A DNA stretch of 64,000 bases, taken from Calcarisporiella thermophila CBS 279.70 (lineage: Eukaryota; Calcarisporiellomycota). Numbering within the stretch: the first letter of the stretch is position 1; every line of letters begins with the position of its first letter. The stretch covers positions 380,714 through 444,713 of the forward strand of contig NW_027192198.1 in the NCBI RefSeq assembly GCF_041956535.1, in the 5' to 3' direction. Below are positions 10,779 through 22,070 of the stretch, piece by piece. Under the pieces are notes generated by a model, which worked only from the letters and a program-made list of their open reading frames with translations, did not search any database and was not told where the DNA came from. The translations under genes were made by a program, and so were the position numbers.

Positions 10779-11088
10779 AGGACTCTGAAAAAACCGTCGA
10801 TTGTCTCTGTGTATATTACTAAGTTATCCTTTTTTTTAATTTCCTTGTTTGCTATAGTTTCTCGTTTATTTATCGGGTTGGATATGATTTTTGTTTTTTT
10901 TTCCCAGATAATTTAATATATCTGAATATTTACAAATATAACTAAAACTATATATTCCTTATTGTAGATACTCCCCACCCCCCCACTCACACACTCTCTT
11001 TCCAATCTTATCTTCTTGTTTATTTGTTTATCATGTAAAATACCCATTTTAAATCTTTATTCAGACTGACGTGAAACTCAGACAAAAC
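10779..11088. other. Intergenic, AT-rich
   Basis: AT-rich 3' flank of the zinc-finger gene and promoter of the next gene. Nothing else seen. Confidence 0.4.
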
Positions 11089-12078
11089 ATGGCAGATCCT
11101 GTTCCCATTCTGGAATCCATTGAGGTAAGACTCCTGAGCACAAACGTTGGCTCAGTTGCACGCCATATGTACTGAACCAGGCCGCTTACCATAGGGGAAC
11201 ATTTGGAGGAAGGCCTGGGTGATAGTGGCACCCCCCCTCTCCCCCCTCCTTCCTCCCCTCTGCGAATGCTTACGCTCATTTCTGAATGTATCTTTGTGCA
11301 CTCGATTTTTGCACGGCTTGCTGCAAATAGTGCTTCTTACCGCAAGACACCTCTTTAGATTTGGTTAAACTGGTCTCGGGGATCCAGCTTCAAGATGGAG
11401 GCCAGCTCCGCTTTCCCTTCTCCTTTGAACCCAGGTCGTATATCCTTTTCTTGAAGCAATTCGAATTTCCCACTGACGACCGTCGGCATGACTCTGATTC
11501 AGTAGACAGTCCCGTTTCTCGCGAAATCAAATCGCTTGATTCCTTGGCGCTTATACGCATAGGTATGGAGAGGGAGGCACCCCCTGTTTTTTCTTCTTTC
11601 TTCTTCCTTCTTCCTTCTTCCTTCTTCCTTCTTTCTTCTTCCTCCTATCTCCTCTGATTCTGCAATCCGAGCTATTCATGAGGTTGAATCAAATAACAAT
11701 CCGCCCTGAGACGCCCTACTCTGATACAATCCTGCAAATTTTCGTTTCTCTTCTCTCTTTTCTCTTTTTTTCGGTGTGCTTCCACTGGCTGCAATTCAAA
11801 TGGCTCCTTTAGGTGATCTCCTTTGGATAGTAGTCGTATCGAAAATAAAACATGCCAACAGGCTTCTTTTAAGGCCTTCTTTTATCGATATTACCACTCC
11901 CAAGAAGTTATCCAATCAAAACGCACCTTTTGAAAAGGAAAATTTTCAGCTTCCATCTGAAAAGGGATTTAGATGCAATCTAATCAAATCAAATCGATGG
12001 CAAGCCACTGTAGCCAAAGTTTCGGGGAGAGGAATTAAAATTACAAAAGGCAGGGATAGTTCATTAACACTCGAATAA
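11089..12078 (+). CDS. Unresolved multi-exon gene of unknown function
   Basis: Evidence for a gene is partial. A 12-codon first exon, MADPVPILESIE (11089-11124), ends in a good donor (GTAAGA). A second exon (11331-11562) joins in phase and encodes a coherent 77-residue segment including LDLVKLVSGIQLQDGGQLRF and PTDDRRHDSDSVDSP, ending in donor GTATGG. After a pyrimidine-repeat stretch (about 11580-11645), coding-like sequence resumes near 11853-12078: a Lys-rich segment with TTPKKLSNQNAPFEKENFQLP, VSGRGIKITKGRD and a TAA at 12076. I could not join the middle exons with confidence, so start and end are approximate. I recognise no family. Confidence 0.4.
11580..11645 (+). repeat. TTCTTCC/TTCC pyrimidine microsatellite
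   Basis: Repeated TTCTTCC units form a long polypyrimidine tract, probably inside an intron of the unresolved gene. Confidence 0.6.
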
Positions 12079-12164
12079 ATAATAACATCTATATCTCATG
12101 CGCCCCATTTCTCTCCCTCCCACCCCCCCCCCCCACAATCGCTTTGTTGTTTTTTTTTCGAATC

Positions 12165-13523
12165 TTATGCATTCGAAGAGCCATGTTTCTCATGCTGACC
12201 TAATAGTGTCTCCACAGCTATATAGCAAACCGCCACAATGACACATAGAAAAGCAGCCATGGCCATGTTGAACCGAATCGTACACACCATGCGTTTGATG
12301 AAGGAGCGTCCAGGGGAGACCGAGAGCAGCCCATCGTCCGAACTGAAGGAGGGGGCGTCGGAGGTAGGCTCCTCTTGTGCTGCGGGTGCAAGCGAGACTC
12401 GAACTAGAGCTGCTTCGTCGTCGTGGCTGGGCGGACCCTGTCTTGCTTGGGTTGTGGTCGCCTCAAGGGGAGGGGGAACGAGGATCCGGGTCAGGTAGAA
12501 CCATGGTCTCCACCTCCAAATCCAGGAAATGAAGTGGCCTAGCGTGTGAAAGTGGGTCCACAGGGAAGGTGCCTCCATCTCTCCGTTGAGGTACTCCTCG
12601 TCGAAAATAGAGGGCATCTCAAAAAGACACACGATATTCGCGTCGAGGGTATTTTTCCGGAAGAAGCGCCTTACGGATGCGGACCGAAGGTAATCTTTGT
12701 CGGTGGCAAAGAGGTAGGCTCGGAGCCTTGGCTCCTCCTGTCCCCTTACCTCCTCTCGGAGATCTTCGCGGGAATTCTCCACCCATGCCCGGATAGGCAG
12801 CGGGGCGGCGGTAAGCGGGGCAGAGGGGAGGGAGGAAAGGCGTGGAAGTTCTCTCAGCGGCGACGTTCCAAGACCTGGCCGCTCCTGTTTCCCGGGCTTG
12901 AATAGCTCCTGTTCAAACGCGTCGTGAAGGGACGCGAACGGGGATCGAATGGTGGAGGTCGGACTATTGATCACGCTACGCGCCAGTTCGTGGCCCAAGC
13001 CTTGCGCAGGGGTGGGCGAGCCTGAGGAGAGCAGAGCGCGAATGGGGTCCCCATTATCTCTGGCGGGGGTGGGGGAGGAGGCGGGGGAGAGGGTATTTTG
13101 CCAATGCATATGCCATCCCGCCTGGCTCTCCGGGCTTTCTCCCGGATCGATAGGCCTCTTCTGTCCAGGGGGTGGGGGCACTGCGAAATAATGGACCGCA
13201 TGAATCTCCGTATTCGTCAATGGGTTTAGAACGCAGAGTCTATGAATGGCCCGGCGCTCGCCCAACTTTTGAGTGCAAAACAGAAGTTTGTTCAGATAGC
13301 CCGCATGGTACCAGGAATAGCACTCTTTGTTAGTTTGAGAATCGAGGGTGGTGACCCGTGCGAGCACAAAGGTGCTGCCCTGGGCATGATGCATGTGGAT
13401 GAGGTCCGCGAAGGCGTCCAGGGTGAAGGCGTCCATGGTGGAGAGCGGGAGAGTGCCAAAGGTGTGCTCGCCATAGGCATTACATATATGAAGGTCGACC
13501 TCGTGGTCGCCGGAGGGGCCCAT
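12165..13523 (-). CDS. Tail-anchored orphan protein of 452 residues
   Basis: Single exon from ATG 13523 to the stop at 12165. The N-terminal 110 residues look folded, with regular hydrophobic spacing and several aromatic and Cys residues (for example KECYSWYHAGYLNKLLFC). The middle (about 115-255) is Pro/Ser-rich and probably disordered. A second ordered segment around residues 265-350 contains RAYLFATDKDYLRSASVRRF, and beyond it the Trp-rich WIWRWRPWFYLTRILVP. The C-terminus has one strong membrane segment (about residues 420-440, MAMAAFLCVIVAVCYIAVETLL) followed by a dozen polar residues. With no signal peptide, this predicts a tail anchor with the bulk in the cytosol. I recognise no family. 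The frame stays open slightly upstream of the ATG, so a further upstream exon cannot be excluded. Confidence 0.65.
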   Translation of the reverse strand: MGPSGDHEVDLHICNAYGEHTFGTLPLSTMDAFTLDAFADLIHMHHAQGSTFVLARVTTLDSQTNKECYSWYHAGYLNKLLFCTQKLGERRAIHRLCVLNPLTNTEIHAVHYFAVPPPPGQKRPIDPGESPESQAGWHMHWQNTLSPASSPTPARDNGDPIRALLSSGSPTPAQGLGHELARSVINSPTSTIRSPFASLHDAFEQELFKPGKQERPGLGTSPLRELPRLSSLPSAPLTAAPLPIRAWVENSREDLREEVRGQEEPRLRAYLFATDKDYLRSASVRRFFRKNTLDANIVCLFEMPSIFDEEYLNGEMEAPSLWTHFHTLGHFISWIWRWRPWFYLTRILVPPPLEATTTQARQGPPSHDDEAALVRVSLAPAAQEEPTSDAPSFSSDDGLLSVSPGRSFIKRMVCTIRFNMAMAAFLCVIVAVCYIAVETLLGQHEKHGSSNA

Positions 13524-15399
13524 ATTAAGTTGGGATAAGCAGCAAGCGTGTCGCGGAGGAAGTTGTAAATAAACGATCTGTGTTTCTTTAGCAAATATGG
13601 TGGTAGTATGGCATGGATAAGATGGCCGAGCACAATAGTATTATGTGGGATAAAGGCCCTGCCTTGGACAAGCAGTGGGGAGAGAGAAAAGAAAAGCAGC
13701 GGAGCCCATCTACCCGTCTGTTAGAGCGATCAAGGTGAAATCGGAAATTTTCCGCTGTCTTTCCCGCACATATACTAGAATCGGTGAATAAAAACGCTCG
13801 CGTTGGCCACACTTCACTGCTAAAACAGCGGTCCCAATAATGAGATGCGGACAAATTCAAAATGGATTAGGGCTTCTCTCTCCCTTTATCTCCATTGTGA
13901 ACAAGGGAAACTGATGGACGCTCTTCTTACCCGCGCTTGCTCGACTTTCTCAGCAGGATAGGTTGGCAGGGAAGTCGGAGGGGTCCCTCTTACAGGAGAG
14001 AGTTTACACGGCTTCAAATCAGATATGTGCTTAGGCTGGAAGGCTGCCAAGTCCCATGGAGAATGCCAATTCGAATCCCCCTCTCATAGCTGCGTCGAAG
14101 GCTTCTAATTAGGAAAGCGTAATTTGTTAATTTTTATCTCAAGCTCCACCCGCAATTTACTCAAATAAGAAGGTTGATCCACTAACATGTATCATCCTTC
14201 CTCTTTGTTTTTTTGATGTAATACAAAATCATTACGCTACATTGTTGGTTTGGGTTGTTCCCTCCCCTCCCTCAGGAAAGCACACATGTCCACAAACCAT
14301 GTTGACTAATTTGCTATTCATGCCATTAGACTTGCGTGTGCGCATTATGATTAAGCTTCAATTTTAGCAATGCTTCCTATTTCTCACACACTGAATGAGA
14401 TAATAGGTTGTCAAACAATCCCCGCCCTCTTCATATGCAGTTCAGTGCCTCCATTACCTTATGGGAATATCCGTGACAAGGAACATGTCTTTCGATTTGG
14501 GAAGGAAATGTTAACGTAATTTTTTTTCCCATCGATTCCAGCAAGAAGGGGAGGAGATGGCAAGGAGGTCTCGACCACTACGCTCTCACTGATAAGGGCT
14601 CGCAATAGATTGAACCGAGAGGGGTCCAACCCCTTTGGAATATGTCATGATGGGGCGAAAGCTACCCAACCCACGGAAATGTGAAAGGGATTTGGCATCA
14701 CAAGCCTTCTTTGGATCAATCAGGTGCATTTCGGGCTACCCCCCCCCCTCGATTTGGTGAGCCAAGCAGCGGATGCATGCATTTCGAGGCCGCGGCGACA
14801 CTGATTTCGTGGCTGAGGCCATTCGTGACCGGGGAGTGGTTCAGAAACTCTCCCCCTAGGAAAATGGAGTATTGCAAAAGCAACCGCATAGTTCTCCCTT
14901 CTCACAAGTTTAATTTTCTTTTTTCTTTTCGGCTGTCTCACTAGTCAGGCGTCACAGCGTGGAGATTTATTTTAGGCCTGCTGACGTCAATCGGTGACTT
15001 CAACGACTGAATAGGTCTTGGGAGTCCCCCTTTGACTTGCAATGCGTGCTTTTTTTAAACTCTCTAGACACTAAAAACTCTCATAGGAAAAAAAAACCCC
15101 TGTTTCCATAGCTGTAGTGTAGGCTCTTGGCCGCCCCTCTCTTATTTCTTTCACGCTTCTTTACTGTCTACTCTCCGCCTCTCCATCCCCTCCCATATAC
15201 CACTCCGTTGTCTTCGATTGAGCATTGATTTCTACGCTTTTGTATTTGGGGATTCCATCCGCTTTAGTAATCGTTTCTAATTGCACCCCCCTAATTCACG
15301 CTTCTCCTTTTCCATCCCCTCTTCTTTTTGCTTGCTCGTCTTATCCATCTTTTTTTCTTCCTCCTTCCTCCATTTTGGATATATCCCATCATTGAGCCA
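13524..15399. other. Long intergenic region
   Basis: Nearly 1.9 kb between divergent genes, with no convincing coding frame. The last 250 bases before the LARP4-like start are strongly pyrimidine-rich, as expected for a 5' leader. A GATTCGAATCC-like string near 14068 was checked as a tRNA T-loop and did not fold into a cloverleaf. Confidence 0.4.
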
Positions 15400-18300
15400 A
15401 TGGTGGCAGCTGTCCCTCCGACCCCAGAATCTTCTGGAGGCACTCAAAAGTTCGACCCGTCATCCTCATCGCGGCTTGGCCATTCCTCTCCATCGAGCAA
15501 CTCGTCGAACTCTTCTTACAACCCGGAACGTAAACCTCGACCATCGGGGAGATCTCGAGGTGGTGGATCGGCCACTGGCAATTATCACGGAGGCAAATAC
15601 AATCGACGTCAACATCGACACGAGCATCAATCACATAATCACCCCTCGCCACACTTGGCTCATCCTCATATACCCCCATATGGTTTCGACCCCGCAGCGG
15701 CAGCAGCAGCTGCCGCGATGTATGCTGCGTGGAATTTCCCTCATGGGCAGCCGCATTTACCGCCGGGCCTCCACAGCGCGCATCAAGGCGGCGAAGGAGG
15801 AAATCCACCTGGCGATCTGTTACCACCACACTATTTCTTCTATCCGCCAACCGGTTTGTATTATCCCGCACCAGGGCAATATCCGGTCGCCATCCCGCCT
15901 TTTTTCCCGAACAGCTCCCCAGCCGAGAAGCCATACTTATCGCAAGAGCAACACCCGGCTATTCCTGACGCAGATACGAATGCGAGTGGTTCACAGGATG
16001 GAGAGGATACGTTGCCCGAAAAATCCCCTGAAAAAGCGGCAAATGGTGCCGCAAGTGCATCATCAGGTATGAACATTTGATTGAACTATTTTTTGTTCAA
16101 TACACATTGTGGTACGTGCGGCCCAGCTCTTACACAAATACATTTTTCTACGTGTATAGGTGGAGAGGAGCTTCGTCAAGCCTTAAGAAAGCAGCTTGAG
16201 TACTATTTCTCAAAAGAAAACTTGTCCAAGGACGCGTATCTAGGTAGCTATTTTGTTTGATCCTCTGCCCCGCCATTGTCAAAGGCTTACTAGTATGGTG
16301 TATAGTCTCCCACATGGACTCTAACCTATTCGTGCCGATTACCGTCATTGCTGAATTTAAGATGGTGAAACACCTCACCACTGATCTTCAATTGATCGTG
16401 AGCGTGCTGAAGGAGTCCCCAAACATCGTTGTCGACGATTCGGAAACGCGGGCTAAGCCTAATATTCCTGCCAATAAACGCAATACCATCATTCTTCGAG
16501 ACGTCCCGTCCGATGTCACTGAAGAGGTACTCCTCCCCCCATCCTTTCTTCTCCCGCCACTGAAATTGTTAGGCTCACCCCTCCCCTACTTGCTTTTTTG
16601 CCATTTCTCTAGGAGATTCGCTCGATCTTCCAGGTGGAGAACTCTAGGCCCATAGTGAGTATTAAGCCGGAGATTGGAAATCTGTGGTATATCACATTCG
16701 AGACCGAGGAGGACACCCTGGAAATGTGGAGCGCCACTCGGAATAAGACGCTCCGGGGAAAACAGATTGCAAGCAGGATTAAATCGGAAAATATGCTTAA
16801 GAGTTTGTAAGTATCATGCATTGTTGCGACGAAAATGGCCCCACTTTTTTCATCCTCCTCCCATTTCTAGCTATCATCCAGACGCTCTCGGTCAGCTTAA
16901 AGGCGGGCCGTCCGGGGACCCCCATATTTCGCCCAGTATTCAACCGGACCACCGCCACGCAACTGGCCAGCCCATTGCTCCTGTCCATGTAATGAACAGC
17001 TACCAGGCCATGGGCCCCGCCATCGACCCTATTTACGGGGCTTACTACAACCAGGCATTGTATCCTCCACCCATGTATCCTTCTTCCATCAATGGCCGAT
17101 GGCTATCTCCACCCTACGGCTATATCCCCGATGGCTACAATCAGTACTACGACGGGAATGCGCCGGTACCACCCCCGTCTACGACACAACCGAGCCCGAA
17201 TCCCAGTAAGGAAGAAGACAATGAAAACGGTAGCCCGGTCCTGAACGGCAATGCCAATGGCAACGGCAGTGATGTTGCAGGGCATAATAAAAATTCTCCA
17301 CTGGGTCAAGGTTGGAGGGAAAAAGAGCCGCGCCCAAGAAAAGGTATTAGCGCAACTCTCAGGCCACTTTGATTCACAATTTCTAACTTCTTGTATTTAA
17401 CCTCTCCAACTAGAGCACGCAAACGAAAACCGGCCTGGATCCAACTACCGGTCTCGCCGCCCGTTTGACCATCGTATGTCATATCGAAGACACGCCGCTA
17501 CTGCCGAGGAAGAGGTGGAGGGTCTGCCCTCAAATATGGCTAGCAATGAGCTTGACCCAGTTGCTGGAGATCCCACCTTGATTTCCCAGGACAACCAAGG
17601 TGCCAAGGGCTATCCGAAACATGCGGCCAGACTTTCATCCGATCCCCATCCCCCTCACTCGAACTCTCTGTCGTGGGGTGCTTCCGAACTTCAGTATGCG
17701 GAGATCGTCGGCGGAGCCTTCGAGACTGGTCCCCATACATATGAAGGTGACCCTTCTTTCCCACGTGACGACTCCGAGTGGCGGAAATCTTCAGAGCCAA
17801 AGCGTGGTGCCGGGTCTTCTCGTCCACAGCCCAAGGATGGCAATCGGTCCAGTCGACGCGCAGAGAAAGGGAACCGCACTTGGATCCGACCCAACGAAGA
17901 ACCTTTGAGGCCGGGTAAATAGTTTCTTTTTGAATGGACTTTGACCTTATTACTGACTTTGCGCCCACCAATAATGCTAGCTCCGAATCTTCGCGAGGAG
18001 GAGCATTTCCCACCTTTACCCACTGCTAAATCGCCCACCCCAGACAAGCAAGGTAATCAGTCTTTCTGCGCTAACACCTCCCTTGTGGTTGACGAAATTT
18101 CTCCACTTTCGATTCTAGTCCCCACTCCCGCTGCGCACGGGTCTTTGGCCGACATTGTGAAGCGAGCCCTTCCTCAGCCAAAGTCACAGACGGCAGGACA
18201 CGAAGTTGACAGAGATACTTCTTTCCCGCTGCTAGATGCAGGCTCTGCTGCACAAGGCCAGTCCCCAGTCCCTCGGGAATCCTTGGACGCAAAAAGCAAT

Positions 18301-18732
18301 TCGAAAGAGTCGCGCTTGAACGACCACAAGAATGTCGACCAGGCCCCTCACGCCGCCTCCGCAGATGCGACTCGACCTTTGCCTCTAGCGAATGGGCGGG
18401 AGAATTCACCAACAAGCTACGGTAGAGGCCATGGTTTCGAGGCTCATCCTGAGCTGTTGTCGGCGGGATCCGCCGAAAACGCCACTGGCTCTTCTGTTGG
18501 CACGAAGTCCTCCTCTGTTGGAATAAGTTACGCACAGATATTGAAGCAGACTAAGGAAACCCATTTGGATGGGAAAGCGGATAGAAAAGAGATCGGAGAG
18601 CAGGCATTTGGCAGGGAGGTGGAGAAAAAAATAGAGATAAAATCGGGCCTAAAGGTAAGATTAACTTGATTGATCGAATAACCTGCCTCATGCACTCACG
18701 CGAAATGTGTGTTCCAATTTTAGTCAGAGTGA
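15400..18732 (+). CDS. La-related protein, LARP4/4B-like (La motif plus RRM)
   Basis: Nine exons: 15400-16066, 16160-16243, 16306-16526, 16613-16806, 16871-17343, 17414-17914, 17981-18052, 18119-18654 and 18724-18732, giving 918 residues. By family it binds poly(A) or mRNA 3' ends in the cytoplasm and stabilises mRNA or supports translation. The La motif (from about residue 223) has LEYYFSKENLSKDAYLVSHM and LFVPITVIAEF, followed by LTTDLQLIVSVLKESPNIVV. The adjacent RRM includes NTIILRDVPSDVTEEEIRSIF and NLWYITFETEEDT. Two C-terminal patches match LARP4 rather than LARP1: EEEHFPPLPTAKSP (about residue 720) and GISYAQILKQT (about 850). The first 220 residues are low complexity, with His-rich and poly-Ala stretches. 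The last coding exon is only nine bases (Ser-Glu-stop). ATG 15400 is preferred to upstream in-frame starts because the preceding sequence is a pyrimidine-rich leader. Confidence 0.9.
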
Positions 18733-19529
18733 ATTGATAACTGCCTCCGGTACGGAGAACGAATTGAGCAAGCGACGAGAGAGAGAGGGAGTTAGAGAAG
18801 ACGCCTGGTTGGCCGAAAAATTTTTTTTCACTCCTAGACGAAGAAATTGAGTATTCGGTTCTCTTCCTTTCCTATGCTTAGCGCTCTTTATTGGTTTTAT
18901 TTCTTCTCTAAACCATACAATTGCGAACGCTGCGAAAATATAGTAGGTTTTATGCTGATCGAATGGACATGATACCGACCTGTCCCTATATATATATATA
19001 CATTGTTACATTTGGTTACTATTCTTTTTCTTTTCCTCTCCTGCGAAATATTTCTTTGCGTTGTTTGCCTTATTTTGCGTATTCTATCCTAATATCTTTT
19101 GCGATATTTTTTATCCTTTTTTTTTTGTTTACCTTGAGATCTAAGATATCATCAATTTATATATATATATTTGCCTTTAATTTTCTCTATCGCACATTGT
19201 GTAGATTTTCTTTTTTTTTTGGAAAGATGGAAAAAAAATTACGAGCTATAGGAAGTTTTTCTTTATAAACCATTGTATTTGATATATATATATTTCCTCT
19301 ATCTCTACCTCTTTTTTTTTTTCTTACTACTTTTTTATCCTTTCATGATTGTACTCGTCCCTTATATTGCATAAAAATAAAAGGTGGCAAACCAAATGCC
19401 CGGAAGGGGGCGCAGCCAATTTCTCAAAAGTTTCAGAACCTTATCAGATAGTCTCTGTGTCAAAAAAACGATTCGAATTCGAGTTGAAGGAACCTCCTCT
19501 TTCACTCTAAACCAAGACAGGCGATTATA
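18733..19529. other. Intergenic, AT-rich
   Basis: 3' flank of the LARP4-like gene with several TATATATA runs (about 18988, 19158 and 19281), then the eL18 promoter. No coding sequence seen. Confidence 0.4.
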
Positions 19530-20563
19530 ATGGTGAGTTGAAGCTCTTGTAAACTTCACCTTGAAGGATCAGGTTGGATGGATGATGCACAGAGGATTGA
19601 GCACATGATGGTGATATTTGGATGGATTGGATCGATGGATGTTTAGAGGGAGAGGGGGATGGGAGAAGGGGGAGGCATCTTTCGATGTCGATACATGAGG
19701 CTCTTGAGTTAAGAGCAAGGGACGGAGATCAGCTCTCCTAGAGGAAAAGACAGGAGATTATTTTGTGGCTCGAATGCTTTTGCATCCCCTGAATCCGTTA
19801 TTGGTCGTTGTACACTAAGATCCAGCTTTTTGACCTCGATTTCTTTATATGTTTCATTATAGGGTATCGACATCCAGAAGCACCACGTCAGGAACACCAA
19901 CCGGACTGCTCCAAGCAGCCAGGATGTCTACCTTCGGTTGTTGGTCAAGGTAGGGGATCCCACTGATCTATGCTCTTTTTATTTATTATTCTATTCGAAT
20001 GTCGGATTCTAATCCCATGCTCCATCACTTCAGCTCTACCGCTTCCTTGCCCGCCGTACCGACTCCAAATTCAACGCCGTCGTCCTTAAGCGTCTCTTCA
20101 TGTCGCGCGTGAACCGTCCCCCCATGTCCATCTCGGCTATTGCCAACCAGATGAAGAACAATGAGGACAAGACCGCCGTGATTGTGGCCACCGTCACGGA
20201 CGACGAACGCCTGCTCGAGGTCCCCAAGCTTACCATCGCTGCCTTGCGCTTCACCGCTTCGGCCCGTGCTCGCATTTTGGCCGCTGGTGGCGAGTGCTTG
20301 ACCTTTGATCAGTTGGCTCTTCGCGCGCCCACCGGTTCAAACACCGTGCTATTGAGAGGAAAGAAGAGCTCCCGGGAGGCCGTGAAGCACTTTGGTTTCG
20401 GTCCCCACAAGAACAAGAAGTATGTTGCTAAAGCCGCTGTGTCCCGCCTCCTTCCACGTTTGCTAACCTCCCCACTCTCCTTTCTAGGCCCTATGTCCGC
20501 TCGAAGGGACGCAAGTTCGAACGTGCACGTGGTCGCCGCGCCTCCCGAGGCTTCAAGGTCTAA
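19530..20563 (+). CDS. RPL18: 60S ribosomal protein eL18
   Basis: Four exons: 19530-19532, 19863-19949, 20034-20419 and 20488-20563, giving 183 residues. It is a structural protein of the large subunit. The first coding exon is just the ATG, followed by a 330 bp intron, long for this window and typical of fungal ribosomal protein genes. The mature start [18 protein letters not shown], then [33 protein letters not shown] and the C-terminal [11 protein letters not shown] are family hallmarks. The join at KNKKPYVRSKG uses donor GTATGT after AA. The first intron was inspected for a C/D-box snoRNA; ATGATGG- and CTGA-like strings occur, but no convincing terminal stem. Confidence 0.97.
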
Positions 20564-20766
20564 ATTGGTTTACCCTTCTTTTTATTTTTTTTCTATATAT
20601 TTTGCTTCTCCTTTTACGCTTTTTCCCTTTTTGTTCCTGTTTTTCCCTTTAAAAAAAGCAAGATCAAATACACTCTATGTCTCTTGTACTTTGGGGTGAC
20701 GAAATCAATTGAAACTCCTCAAAATTTCTCCTCGTGAATTTTCAAGTGAAAGTTTCAAAACCCAAG

Positions 20767-22070
20767 ATGACGACGAGCGACTACAAATTCCAATGTGCGC
20801 TAACCATCATACAGGAATTATCTCCAAATGGACCGCTCCAGCCGACGAACGATGAGAAATTACAGGTATGTGCCAGGCTAAGGCTGGATCCGGCCTTCGA
20901 CCGATGCGGGCCATCCCGCCTTCATTTTTAACCTGTGTGCCACCCGTTTTTGTTAGCTGTATGGGCTCTATAAGCAAGCGATGCTGGGAGACTGCCAGGG
21001 GACGCGGCCATCGATGTGGGATCTGGTTGGCCGGGCAAAATGGTGAATGCAGACTCCAGATGGGGGGTGGATTTGAAAGATTTCAATAACCTCTTCTGGC
21101 ACAGGGACGCATGGAATCGCTTCCGAGGAATTGGCCAGGACGCGGCCAAGACGCGTTACGTAGAGACGCTGGTTGGAGTAAATCTTCGTCCCGATAGTGT
21201 TAGACGCGATATGCTTGAGCACTGATTCCCCTAATGGACATTTACATAGTTTCTTAGACGATATCCCAACATACCGCTGGCGGAAGAACTGATAGACGCC
21301 CTGGAGAAAGGCGAGCAGAATCCCCCCCATGAGTATGGTGAGTAGACTGGATGTTCTCTGCTGTGGCCTGTCAGTTGTGCATGGTATGCTAACCCCTTCC
21401 CCCCCGGCCTGGTACAACCTCGGCAACCCTCTCCCCTGTGGTAGGATCATACGAGTCTGAGTTGGATTCTGGCGAAGAGGCCGCCGACGAAGACCACGGA
21501 GACGACGTGGGAGAGGTAGCCGCAACCTCTCCACGCGTAGAAGCCACCCCTTCCAATACCTCGTCAACCTACCCTCGCTACTCCCCAACGCTCACGAAGC
21601 GCTCATTGCGCGGCTCTCCTCGACCTCCACGACCTGCCGCAGACCCCGCCGAGGGCTCCAGCCAACGCTTCGAAGAGTCTCCCCTCCCCTCTCCACACAC
21701 CCCCGCTCAGACCCCAACCTACTCCCGACGCAAGGTTGCGCGCACACGCCCCTTGGCAGGCAAGCAGCCCCAAGGCTCCACGAACGTCACCTCGGCGGTG
21801 GAGCGCGCCCTCGAGCTGCTCCAGATGGAGGTCACCGCCCTCAACGAACGTATCAACATGCTGCGCCGGGAGTTGGAGGAATCAGAGAGTAAGAAACGGC
21901 GCATGGGTGGGGTGTGGGGCTTCCTGAGGGCCGCCATATGGCAAGCAATTGTAAATATCGTCATTCTTGCCGTCATCTCGACGATCATCTATCGGCGGCG
22001 GACTTCATCCTGGCCATATGCCGTGCTGAGCTACCTGAACCCGCTAAAACAGCTGCGGGATGTCCAATAG
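20767..22070 (+). CDS. Tail-anchored acyl-CoA-binding protein (ACBD5-like)
   Basis: Five exons: 20767-20865, 20957-21042, 21105-21177, 21250-21337 and 21445-22070, giving 323 residues. The N-terminal acyl-CoA-binding domain (about residues 5-85) shows FQCALTIIQEL, the ligand-contacting YGLYKQAMLGD, WDLVGRAKWDAWNRF and RYVETL. A Ser/Pro- and acid-rich linker follows. Next is a coiled coil (about 240-275, LELLQMEVTALNERINMLRREL), and a single membrane helix near residues 282-299 (IVNIVILAVISTIIY) is followed by basic residues and a short tail. This order (ACBP domain, coiled coil, C-terminal anchor) is that of ACBD5, which tethers peroxisomes to the ER and handles very-long-chain acyl-CoA. Peroxisomal location is inference. 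The exon 3 donor is set at GTAAAT; an alternative GTTGGA two codons earlier is weaker. Confidence 0.88.

Noticed and set aside
14020-14110. T-loop-like string suggesting a tRNA gene
   Set aside because: The AATTCGAATCC segment is not flanked by sequences that form acceptor, D and anticodon stems.
15281-16072. 263-codon alternative frame over LARP4-like exon 1
   Set aside because: Does not connect in phase to the La motif exon, whereas the frame from ATG 15400 does.
19533-19862. C/D-box snoRNA in the eL18 intron
   Set aside because: C- and D-like boxes occur but without a terminal stem or convincing C'/D' boxes.
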